In this document: positions 1-4,937 of the stretch, piece after piece
Numbering within the stretch: position 1 is the first letter of the stretch
Layout of the letters: each line of letters starts with the position of its first letter
NCBI GenBank assembly: GCA_955652545.1
Contig: CATPCA010000005.1
Span: forward strand, 1 to 6,825
From: Candidatus Dormiibacterota bacterium
Lineage (GTDB): Bacteria > Chloroflexota > Dormibacteria > UBA8260
DNA length: 6,825 nt
Direction: 5' to 3'
Program-made: the position numbers and the translations under genes
The notes under the pieces: generated by a model
What the model was told of the DNA's origin: nothing
The model's database searches: none
Seen by the model: only the letters and a program-made list of their open reading frames with translations

Positions 1-417
1 GCACAGTACGTCGCGTATCTCGAGGAGCTGGCGAGCACGCCCGCCCCGTTCCGCGAACGGATGCGCCGCCTCATCCACTTCTGGGTGGAGACGTATCGCC
101 AGGACAACGACCTGATGACGGTGATGATCAATGAGATCACTCGGTCGTACGAGTTTCTCGAGTCGCACGACATCACCGCGGTCCTGGTCGCGTTCGATCC
201 CATCGAGCGGATCATCGTCGAGGGCCGCGCCAACGGTGAGGTGCGTGCCGACCTCGATGCCAGGCTGGCGACGTATGTCGTGCTCGGCGTGGCTGAGATG
301 GTGCTGACCGGGTACGTGATCGGCACGCTCCCGCGCGAGGATGCGCAGGCCTACGCGCACGACGAGGAACAGCTGCTGTCGCTGCTCATCGAGGGGATGC
401 GCGCCCCGGCCGAGTGA
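1..417 (+). CDS. TetR-family transcriptional regulator, C-terminal part (5' end outside window)
   Basis: The reading frame is open from base 1 (AQYVAYLEELAS...) to a TGA at 415-417, giving 138 residues of a C-terminal ligand-binding region. The all-helical, charged make-up, the FxERMRRLIHFWVETYRQ stretch, and the later IERIIVEGRANGEVRADLDARLATYVVLG segment followed by a hydrophobic helix resemble the C-terminal domain of TetR regulators of the FadR/YsiA kind. In that group 'I.EGx..GE.R.D.D...A' precedes the dimerisation helix. The N-terminal helix-turn-helix lies upstream of the window, so neither the target DNA nor the ligand can be inferred. An internal ATG at position 61 is not the real start, because the similarity continues upstream of it. 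The gene converges on coaE with a 9-bp gap and no obvious terminator hairpin. Family assignment is by recalled pattern and not by a search; a related all-helical regulator family is possible. Confidence 0.72.
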   Translation, partial: AQYVAYLEELASTPAPFRERMRRLIHFWVETYRQDNDLMTVMINEITRSYEFLESHDITAVLVAFDPIERIIVEGRANGEVRADLDARLATYVVLGVAEMVLTGYVIGTLPREDAQAYAHDEEQLLSLLIEGMRAPAE

Positions 418-426
418 GGCGGGCGC

Positions 427-1035
427 TCAACCGGTAACGTTGCCCACGATGACGTCGTCCCACCAGGCGCCGACCTGCGCCACAGTGTCGTCGAGGGAGC
501 CGCCATTGTTGATCACCCAGGTGGCACGCGCGCGCTTCTCGTCGATCGGCATCTGCGCGTCGACGCGCTGCCGCGCGGCCTCGGTGTCCAGGCCGTCGCG
601 CTGTCGCACGCGCAGCAGCTGCACCCCGCGTGGCGCGTACACCAGCAGCGTCTGTGGAAATGCTGTGTCGCGGCCGTTCTCGAACAACAGGGGAATGTCG
701 GCGACCGCGAGCGGGGCCGGGGACGCCAGTGCGGCGCGCAGCCGCGCCTGCATGAGCGCTCCGATCCGCGGGTGGGTGATCGCCTCCAGATCGGCTCGGG
801 CACCCGGGTCGGCGAAGACGATGGCGCCGAGCGCGGCGCGGTCCACCACGCCGGAAACGTCCACGATCTCGCGTCCGAAGCGGGCCAGCACCTCGTCATA
901 GCCGGGCTGTCCCGGGGCGATCACCTCGCGGGCGAGCAGGTCGGCGTCGACGACCACGGCCCCACGCGCCGCCAGCATGCCCGCCACCGTCGACTTGCCG
1001 GTGGCGATACCGCCGGTGAGGCCGATGACCCGCAT
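427..1035 (-). CDS. coaE: Dephospho-CoA kinase
   Basis: Cytosolic enzyme that phosphorylates the ribose 3'-OH of dephospho-CoA with ATP, the last step of coenzyme A synthesis. The 202-residue product begins MRVIGLTGGIATGKST with the P-loop GGIATGKS at residues 8-15. It also has the DAD motif at 30-32, THPRI at 87-91, DIPLLFEN at 113-120 (typical CoaE acceptor/lid region), a basic segment RQRDGLDTEAARQRVDAQ near 144-161, and the late family motif VINNGGSLDDT from 174. Length is normal for the family. I chose the ATG at 1035 because the conserved strand starts there; a GTG at 1050 would add only five residues (MYGAP). No good Shine-Dalgarno is visible. A weak TACGGT (complement of 1042-1047) lies 6 nt before the ATG and might be the -10 box of a leaderless transcript. 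It is divergent from the DUF3105 lipoprotein gene and convergent with the TetR gene, so it is apparently transcribed alone. Confidence 0.96.
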   Translation of the reverse strand: MRVIGLTGGIATGKSTVAGMLAARGAVVVDADLLAREVIAPGQPGYDEVLARFGREIVDVSGVVDRAALGAIVFADPGARADLEAITHPRIGALMQARLRAALASPAPLAVADIPLLFENGRDTAFPQTLLVYAPRGVQLLRVRQRDGLDTEAARQRVDAQMPIDEKRARATWVINNGGSLDDTVAQVGAWWDDVIVGNVTG

Positions 1036-1071
1036 CGGCGCACCGTACACGTCCAGACGGCCGCGGCGGCG

Positions 1072-1085
1072 GGGGAAATGTCCCC
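1072..1085. repeat. Small inverted repeat in the coaE/DUF3105 divergent region
   Basis: GGGGA (1072-1076) and TCCCC (1081-1085) form a perfect 5-bp dyad around a 4-nt centre (AATG). It sits in the 66-bp divergent intergenic region, just upstream of the putative -10 of the lipoprotein gene. This position would suit an operator, but the dyad is short and may be chance in G+C-rich DNA. There is no T-tract, so it is not a terminator. Confidence 0.35.
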
Positions 1086-1088
1086 TGA

Positions 1089-1094
1089 TAGAGT
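1089..1094 (+). promoter_or_regulatory. Putative -10 box (TAGAGT) of a leaderless transcript for the DUF3105 lipoprotein
   Basis: TAGAGT fits the TANNNT pattern of -10 elements in G+C-rich bacteria and ends 7 nt before the ATG at 1102. That would place transcription start at or next to the start codon. No Shine-Dalgarno sequence precedes this ATG, consistent with leaderless translation. The same 7-nt spacing is seen before the gene at 1781. No convincing -35 is visible. Support is positional only. Confidence 0.45.
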
Positions 1095-1101
1095 GGGCCC
1101 G

Positions 1102-1737
1102 ATGCCTCGCCTTCCTGTCCTGCTGCTCGTCGCGATCGCTCTGCTCAGCGCGTGCGGCGGTGATACCAACACCAACGGGGTCACCGTCAATTTCGTCGGC
1201 AACAGCACCTGTGACACAAACGGGCGGAGCGCGTACTCGCCGTCACCGCCCAACACCAACACGGCGCCGGTCGGCCAGCCCATCGACGAGATGCCGCACG
1301 TCCACGTGCCCCAGGGCGCCAATGTGACCTACATGCACAACCCGCCGACCAGCGGATGCCATTACAGCCTCGGCGCCGGGGTGGCGCCGATCGCTCCGGG
1401 CGTGTACCCGCCGACGGCGCTGCCCAAGCTGACCGCGCAGTACTGGGTGCACAACCTCGAGCACGGTTACATCGTGGTCAGCTACAACTGCCCAACCGGG
1501 TGCGCCGCCGACCTGCAGACGCTCAACACCTGGTATCACACGCTCCCGCCCGACCCCGGCGGCGCCGTGGCCTACGCGAAGGTCATCGCCGTCCCCTACC
1601 CGGCGCAGAAGGAGAAATGGGATGTCGAATCCTGGGACTGGTTCGATCCCATCGGCTCCACCCTGAACATGACCGAGATCCAGAAGTTCTACGCCAACCA
1701 CGTCAACCAGGCACCGGAGGGAGCAGGCACGCCCTGA
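1102..1737 (+). CDS. DUF3105 family secreted lipoprotein
   Basis: This 211-residue protein is probably exported and lipid-anchored. It starts MPRLPVLLLVAIALLSACGG, a short signal peptide ending in the lipobox L15-S16-A17-C18, followed by a Thr/Asn-rich flexible linker. The body carries the DUF3105 signature: HVHVP at 66-70, NPPTSGCHY at 80-88 (family form is close to PPTSGPHW), and HNLEHGYIVVSY at 117-128, then CPTGC with Cys130 and Cys134. The conserved His residues suggest a metal or catalytic site, but the family function is unknown. Cys37, Cys86, Cys130 and Cys134 could form disulfides outside the membrane. The frame stays open far upstream, antisense to coaE, but the lipobox signal peptide fixes the start at 1102. 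No Shine-Dalgarno is present. The gene stands alone between coaE (divergent) and the small membrane protein gene, whose own promoter begins right after this stop. Confidence 0.85.
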   Translation: MPRLPVLLLVAIALLSACGGDTNTNGVTVNFVGNSTCDTNGRSAYSPSPPNTNTAPVGQPIDEMPHVHVPQGANVTYMHNPPTSGCHYSLGAGVAPIAPGVYPPTALPKLTAQYWVHNLEHGYIVVSYNCPTGCAADLQTLNTWYHTLPPDPGGAVAYAKVIAVPYPAQKEKWDVESWDWFDPIGSTLNMTEIQKFYANHVNQAPEGAGTP

Positions 1738-1758
1738 CGCGCGAACGGTTCACGCGCG
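1738..1758. repeat. Inverted repeat between the lipoprotein stop and the next promoter (operator or terminator candidate)
   Basis: Directly after the TGA at 1735-1737 lies a dyad. CGCGCG (1738-1743) and CGCGCG (1753-1758) can pair as a 6-bp stem. In a register shifted by one base, 1738-1746 and 1748-1756 match at 8 of 9 positions around G1747, including GAAC-G-GTTC. It covers the place where a -35 element would lie for the -10 at 1768-1773, so an operator is plausible. As RNA it could be a hairpin ending the upstream gene, but no U-run follows. Confidence 0.5.
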
Positions 1759-1775
1759 GAGCGTTCGTATACTCT
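1757..1775 (+). promoter_or_regulatory. Promoter element with TATACT -10, copy 1 (leaderless start for the small membrane protein)
   Basis: CGGAGCGTTCGTATACTCT contains a near-consensus -10 (TATACT, 1768-1773) ending 7 nt before the ATG at 1781. Transcription would therefore start at about the A of the start codon, and no Shine-Dalgarno fits in the gap. The same 19-nt element recurs at 2722-2740 before moxR with 16 identical positions. No clear TTGACA-like -35 is visible; that position is filled by the inverted repeat at 1738-1758. Confidence 0.7.
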
Positions 1776-1780
1776 CAGCG

Positions 1781-2299
1781 ATGCCCGCAGCCAAGCGCCG
1801 CCGTGCCCCCGCGCGCCCCACATCGTCGGGCCACGTGCCACAGCGCCAGGCCGTCTCCGCCACCCGGGCGGAAGGCGGCCAGATCTCCTGGCGATCGTGT
1901 GTCGTCGGACTGCTCGCCGGCGAGGTGACGCTGTTCGTGCTCAGCAACGTCGGCCTCGGCGTGGCCAACGCCGCCTTCGGCAACGCCGGGTTTCAGTCGG
2001 CCGATGGCGGCATCGTCGGCGTGTCCACGTTCCTCGCAGTGCTGCTCGGCGGTTACGTCGCCGCACGCCTGGCCGGCCGCTTCGGGCTCTACCAGGGCGT
2101 GGTCGTCGCGGCGGGGTTCATCGCCGTTGGGGCCTTCTTCCAGTTCGCCCAGGAGGCTTCGATCGTCCACAGCTCGCTGGCCAGCGGCACGCATACCCTG
2201 GTCGACCTCGGCCCGATGAGCATGGGCAACCTGATCAGCGGCGACATGCTCGCTCTGGTCGGCGGCTCGATCGGAGGGCTGCTCTCCCGGCGACGCTAA
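1781..2299 (+). CDS. Small integral membrane protein of unknown function
   Basis: The 172-residue protein has an Arg/Lys-rich cytosolic N-tail (MPAAKRRRAPARP; about 36 residues before the membrane) and four hydrophobic segments at roughly 37-60, 77-98, 103-123 and 153-169. It ends in a basic SRRR tail. Small residues (Gly, Ala) abound in the helices, with GGYVAARLAGR (90-100) and GGSIGGLLSRRR at the end. The overall look recalls small YrzE/TIGR04086-like membrane proteins in which a GGY.A.R.A.. loop recurs, but that is only a resemblance and I assign no function. The basic N-tail and basic loop after helix 2 suggest N-in topology by the positive-inside rule. It begins immediately after a strong -10 box, so it is probably read from a leaderless mRNA. 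It shares its promoter element with the moxR operon, a hint of an envelope-related role. It converges on the helix-turn-helix gene with 18 bp between stops. Confidence 0.8.
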   Translation: MPAAKRRRAPARPTSSGHVPQRQAVSATRAEGGQISWRSCVVGLLAGEVTLFVLSNVGLGVANAAFGNAGFQSADGGIVGVSTFLAVLLGGYVAARLAGRFGLYQGVVVAAGFIAVGAFFQFAQEASIVHSSLASGTHTLVDLGPMSMGNLISGDMLALVGGSIGGLLSRRR

Positions 2300-2317
2300 C
2301 GGCCGGTTGCCGGAGGG

Positions 2318-2581
2318 CTAGCGGGAGGTCGATCCGTCTCCGGCTCGTGAACCGGGCATCGGGGCCGTCTCCCGGCCATAGGCCTGGCCGACCAGGTCCA
2401 CCCGGCCCAGCGACCGGGCGAAGTCGAGGCAGGCGGAGCGAGCAAAGCGCAGGTGCTTGCCGGGCGTGTGCCAGGCCTGGAGGTGGCCCTGGGCCACGGC
2501 GCGCCGAAGCGTGGAACGGGAGACACCGCAGAGTGCGGCCGCCTCGCCGGTGGTCAGAATCTGTTCCTGCGTCTGGGCCAC
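2318..2581 (-). CDS. Small excisionase/BldC-like helix-turn-helix DNA-binding protein
   Basis: Compact regulator of 87 residues from the GTG start at 2581. Residues 8-46 form a MerR/excisionase-type winged helix-turn-helix (HTH_17 kind): ILTTGEAAALCGVSRSTLRR covers both helices, followed by AVAQGHLQAWHTPGKHLRF, where 'TPG.H.RF' is the typical wing. A further helix (SACLDFARSLG) and a polar tail follow, with no effector domain, as in BldC-like proteins. Start choice: AGGAGG (complement of 2589-2594) lies only 1 nt before the ATG at 2587 but 7 nt before the GTG at 2581, which is the better spacing. The ATG would give 89 residues. A TTG at 2620 is also in frame but has no such signal. It is divergent from the moxR operon, so it could bind the intervening control region; this is inference. 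It ends with TAG, showing that amber acts as a stop here. Confidence 0.82.
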   Translation of the reverse strand: MAQTQEQILTTGEAAALCGVSRSTLRRAVAQGHLQAWHTPGKHLRFARSACLDFARSLGRVDLVGQAYGRETAPMPGSRAGDGSTSR

Positions 2582-2588
2582 CTGCATC

Positions 2589-2594
2589 CCTCCT
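2589..2594 (-). promoter_or_regulatory. Shine-Dalgarno sequence that decides the start of the helix-turn-helix gene
   Basis: The complement of 2589-2594 reads AGGAGG, a perfect anti-16S match. Only 1 nt separates it from the in-frame ATG at 2587-2585, too close for normal initiation, whereas the GTG at 2581-2579 is 7 nt away. The GTG is therefore the likely start. Confidence 0.7.
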
Positions 2595-2680
2595 GAAACT
2601 AGAGCCCGCCCTGGCTCCAAGTGTTCGGATCGCGCGTTTCCCCGGCCACTTTACTACACAACCTTTGGTGCGCTTGTCCC

Positions 2681-2705
2681 GTTCTAGGAACTCTACAACA
2701 GTTCC
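2681..2705. repeat. GGAAC/GTTCC half-sites in the divergent HTH/moxR control region
   Basis: GTTC-TAG-GAAC (2681-2691) is a short palindrome. It shares its right arm with a second dyad, GGAACT (2687-2692), 7 nt, AGTTCC (2700-2705). Three alternating half-sites thus lie within 25 bp, about 28 bp upstream of the moxR -10 box. This fits a binding site for a dimeric regulator, possibly the adjacent helix-turn-helix protein. The surrounding region 2588-2776 is less G+C-rich than the genes and holds no credible coding sequence. Confidence 0.5.
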
Positions 2706-2721
2706 CCACGATCGAACCAAC

Positions 2722-2740
2722 CGAAGCGTCCGTATACTCC
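2722..2740 (+). promoter_or_regulatory. Promoter element with TATACT -10, copy 2 (moxR operon)
   Basis: CGAAGCGTCCGTATACTCC contains TATACT at 2733-2738 and matches the element at 1757-1775 at 16 of 19 positions. Start of transcription would fall near 2745, giving a leader of about 30 nt before the moxR ATG, long enough for the Shine-Dalgarno at 2765-2769. No clear -35 is visible around 2709-2715, so recognition may rely on the extended -10 or on an activator at the half-sites upstream. Confidence 0.65.
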
Positions 2741-2764
2741 ACGAGAGATCGAAACGGGCGGTGC

Positions 2765-2769
2765 AGGAG
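2765..2769 (+). promoter_or_regulatory. Ribosome binding site of moxR
   Basis: AGGAG lies 7 nt before the ATG at 2777. It supports this start over in-frame upstream codons (the frame is open back to a GTG at 2621), which would precede the promoter itself. Confidence 0.7.
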
Positions 2770-2776
2770 AGCTTTC

Positions 2777-3742
2777 ATGGGCCTCGTCCAAGGCGTCGTG
2801 CGCCGGCTGGTCGACAGCGTCGGGACGGTGATCGTGGGCAAGGAGCCCGAGGTCGAGCTCTGCGTCCTCGCGCTGCTCTGCGGCGGCCACGTCCTGATCG
2901 AGGACGTGCCCGGGGTGGGCAAGACGATGCTGGCCTAGGCGATGGCCCGGGCCACGGGCTGCGACTTCGAGCGCCTCCAGTTCACCCCCGACCTTCTTCC
3001 CGGCGACGTGACGGGGGTGTCCGTGTTCAACCTGAAGACCAGCGAGTTCGAGTTCCGCCGGGGTCCGATCTTCGCCCAGGTCCTCCTGGCCGACGAGATC
3101 AACCGGGCCACGCCGAAGACGCAGTCGGCCCTGCTCGAGGCCATGGAGGAGGGCCAGGTCACTGTCGACGGGGTCACCCACCCACTGCCCGAGCCGTTCA
3201 TCGTGCTGGCCACCCAGAACCCGATCGAGCTCGGTGGCACCTTCCCACTGCCCGAGGCGCAAGTCGACCGGTTCCTCATCAAGGTCAACCTCGGCTACCT
3301 TCAGCTCGCCGACGAGGTGGCCATGCTCGATCGCTTCCAGCGCGAGTCGCCGCTCGACAGCCTGGAGGCCGTCAGCGGGGCCGATGAGATCGAGGCGTGC
3401 CGGCACGAGCTGCAGACCGTCTGGTGCCACCACTCGCTCAAGGAATACTGCGTGCGCATCGTTCAGCGCACTCGCGAACACTCCGACGTGGCGCTGGGGG
3501 CCTCGCCCCGCGGCAGCCTGGGCCTGCTGCACGCGTCGCAGGCGCGCGCCGCCGCGCAGGGCAGGGACTTCGTGACGCCTGACGACATCAAGCTTCTCGC
3601 CCCGCGCGTGCTGGGGCACCGCATCGTGCTCCGCGCCAACGCAGAGCTGCGCGGGGTGACCAGCGCACAGGTGATCGACGAAGTCCTGGCCGGCGAGACG
3701 GTCCCCGCTGAGCGACAGGCGATGGCCGGCGAGGGGTCGTGA
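2777..3742 (+). pseudogene. MoxR-type AAA+ ATPase gene interrupted by an in-frame TAG after Walker A
   Basis: MoxR ATPases are cytosolic AAA+ chaperone-like proteins that work with von Willebrand factor A or DUF58 partners. Ignoring one stop, the frame encodes 321 positions, full family length. It has [11 protein letters not shown] near 18-28, Walker A GVGKT at 46-50, FTPDLLPGDVTG near 69-80, Walker B LLADEINRA at 103-111, sensor 1 ATQNP at 145-149, LPEAQVDRF at 158-166 with the likely arginine finger, and a sensor 2 region GASPRG at 241-246. Codon 54 (2936-2938) is TAG, in the stretch GKTMLA-stop-AMARATG, where relatives usually have Lys or Arg; AAG to TAG is one change. The truncated product would be 53 residues. 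An ATG at 2942, 3 nt after the TAG, could restart a 266-residue protein lacking the P-loop and thus presumably unable to bind ATP normally. The remainder shows no frameshift or decay. Nonsense mutation, base-call error and stop readthrough are all possible. The stop (TGA, 3740-3742) overlaps the DUF58 GTG start. Confidence 0.9.
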
Positions 3743-4935
3743 GCTCGCGGGTTCCGCTCATCGCGGGCATCGCGGCGCTGAGCTTCTTTGCCGGCATCAC
3801 GGGCATCCACCTCGCCTACACGCTCACGTACATCCTTCTGTCGCTGATCATCCTCGCGTTCCTCTGGACGCGCGCCATCGCCCGGCGCATCAGTGTCGAC
3901 CGCACCTCGCCGGTGGGGACGTTCTCGGTCGGCGAGGCGTTCAGCGAGCGCTTCACAGTGCACAACCGCAGCCTGATGTGGGTGCCGTACTGCGAGATCC
4001 ACGATCGCAGCGATCTCCCTGGCTACGCCGCCGGCCGCGCCTGCGCGCTCGGAGCCGGCGACAGCGTGTCGTGGACGGCGCGGGGCAGCTTCAGCCGTCG
4101 CGGACGCCATCGCTTCGGGCCACTCGAGGCGCGAGTCGGGGATCCGTTCGGGTTGTTCAACCGGACCGTGCGCGTGGCGTCGCGCAGTGAGGTGATCGTG
4201 TATCCGGCCCTGCATCCGCTCGACGACATCGGGCCGCTCTGGAGCGGCAACGGAGCTGGTGACATGCGCCGCGGCAAGGCCGTCGACGTGCCGCCCGAGG
4301 TGTCGTCGGTGCGCGACTACGACCCGTATGACGGGATGAGCCGCATCCACTGGGCATCCACCGCACGCACCGGGCGGTTGATGAGCCGGACCTACGACAC
4401 CCGGCACAGTGCCGACCTCCTGGTCATCCTCGACCTCCGCGCCGCCGTGCACTACGGCGCTCCGCCGGAGTCATCGCTGGAGTACGCGATCTCCATCGCC
4501 GCGTCCATCGTGCACGCGGTGGCGCGCCGCGGCCAGGCCGTCGGGCTGATCACCAACGACTCCCAGATGCACGGCTTCGGCGCCGGCCGTGGCGAGGCTC
4601 AACGCATGCTGTTGCTGGACTTCCTGGCCACGGCGCGCGCTGACGGTTCCGCGCCGCTCGCCCACGTCATCAGCCGTCACGGCGACGGCTGGCGCGGCCG
4701 CGGCGGGATGGTCGTGGTCACCGCGGATCGCGACCCCGCCTGGGTCGAGGCGCTTGTCGATGCCGGCAGCCGCGGGCAACGGCACCTCGCGATCATGCTC
4801 GAGACCGCGTCCTTCGGCGCTCCGGGCCCACCGATGCGCATTCCCGCAGCGTGGCGCCTGGCGCTGGACTGGTGGCTGGTGCGACGCGGCGATGTGCTCG
4901 GCAGCGGTGAGAGGGCGCGCGCCGCCGGCGACTAG
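3739..4935 (+). CDS. DUF58 domain protein, MoxR partner, membrane-anchored
   Basis: The 398-residue protein has two N-terminal membrane helices (about 5-21 and 25-43). A beta-rich stretch follows with 'SVGEAFSERFTVHNRS' near 63-78 and DPFGLF at 135-140, then the DUF58 signature VRDYDPYDGMSRIHWASTAR at 191-210. After it comes a von Willebrand A-like strand (LLVILDLRA, 227-235) that resembles a degraded MIDAS fold, continuing to about 355. The soluble part is expected in the cytosol, where DUF58 proteins are thought to be acted on by MoxR ATPases. The start is GTG at 3739, overlapping the moxR TGA in the arrangement GTGA, which implies translational coupling. GAGGGG at 3731-3736 is a possible, rather close, ribosome binding site. 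If moxR translation really ends at the TAG 800 nt earlier, coupling to this gene would be weakened unless ribosomes restart. The gene ends with TAG. Family assignment is firm; the substrate is unknown. Confidence 0.93.
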   Translation: MSSRVPLIAGIAALSFFAGITGIHLAYTLTYILLSLIILAFLWTRAIARRISVDRTSPVGTFSVGEAFSERFTVHNRSLMWVPYCEIHDRSDLPGYAAGRACALGAGDSVSWTARGSFSRRGRHRFGPLEARVGDPFGLFNRTVRVASRSEVIVYPALHPLDDIGPLWSGNGAGDMRRGKAVDVPPEVSSVRDYDPYDGMSRIHWASTARTGRLMSRTYDTRHSADLLVILDLRAAVHYGAPPESSLEYAISIAASIVHAVARRGQAVGLITNDSQMHGFGAGRGEAQRMLLLDFLATARADGSAPLAHVISRHGDGWRGRGGMVVVTADRDPAWVEALVDAGSRGQRHLAIMLETASFGAPGPPMRIPAAWRLALDWWLVRRGDVLGSGERARAAGD

Positions 4936-4937
4936 CG

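Noticed and set aside
772..1101. Upstream extension of the DUF3105 frame antisense to coaE
   Set aside because: The signal peptide with lipobox starts at 1102 and a promoter-like box lies just before it. The upstream part translates as a shadow of coaE.
2303..2313. CCGG-TTG-CCGG dyad between the convergent membrane protein and HTH genes as a bidirectional terminator
   Set aside because: The stem is only 4 bp with a 3-nt loop and no T-tract on either strand, so it is easily chance at this G+C content.
2621..2776. Upstream extension of the moxR frame to a GTG at 2621
   Set aside because: The TATACT promoter and the Shine-Dalgarno lie inside this stretch, and MoxR-like sequence begins only at the ATG at 2777.
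2936..2938. Pyrrolysine insertion or general reassignment of TAG as a sense codon
   Set aside because: Two other genes in the window end with TAG at the expected family ends, and MoxR proteins have no known need for a special residue here. This cannot be excluded without the rest of the genome.
1897..3387. Plus-strand frame of 496 codons spanning the membrane protein, the HTH gene and moxR
   Set aside because: It is an Arg/Pro/Gly-rich out-of-frame translation that crosses two genes, a promoter region and an antisense gene; no domain is recognisable.
2693..3619. Long open frame (308 codons) antisense to moxR
   Set aside because: Same kind of shadow; it covers the MoxR motifs on the opposite strand, and its composition is typical of antisense G+C-rich DNA.
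3463..4452. Long open frame (329 codons) antisense to the 3' end of moxR and DUF58
   Set aside because: The product is low-complexity Arg/Ala/His/Asp-rich with no domain pattern. It mirrors G+C-rich codons of the two well-supported genes on the other strand.
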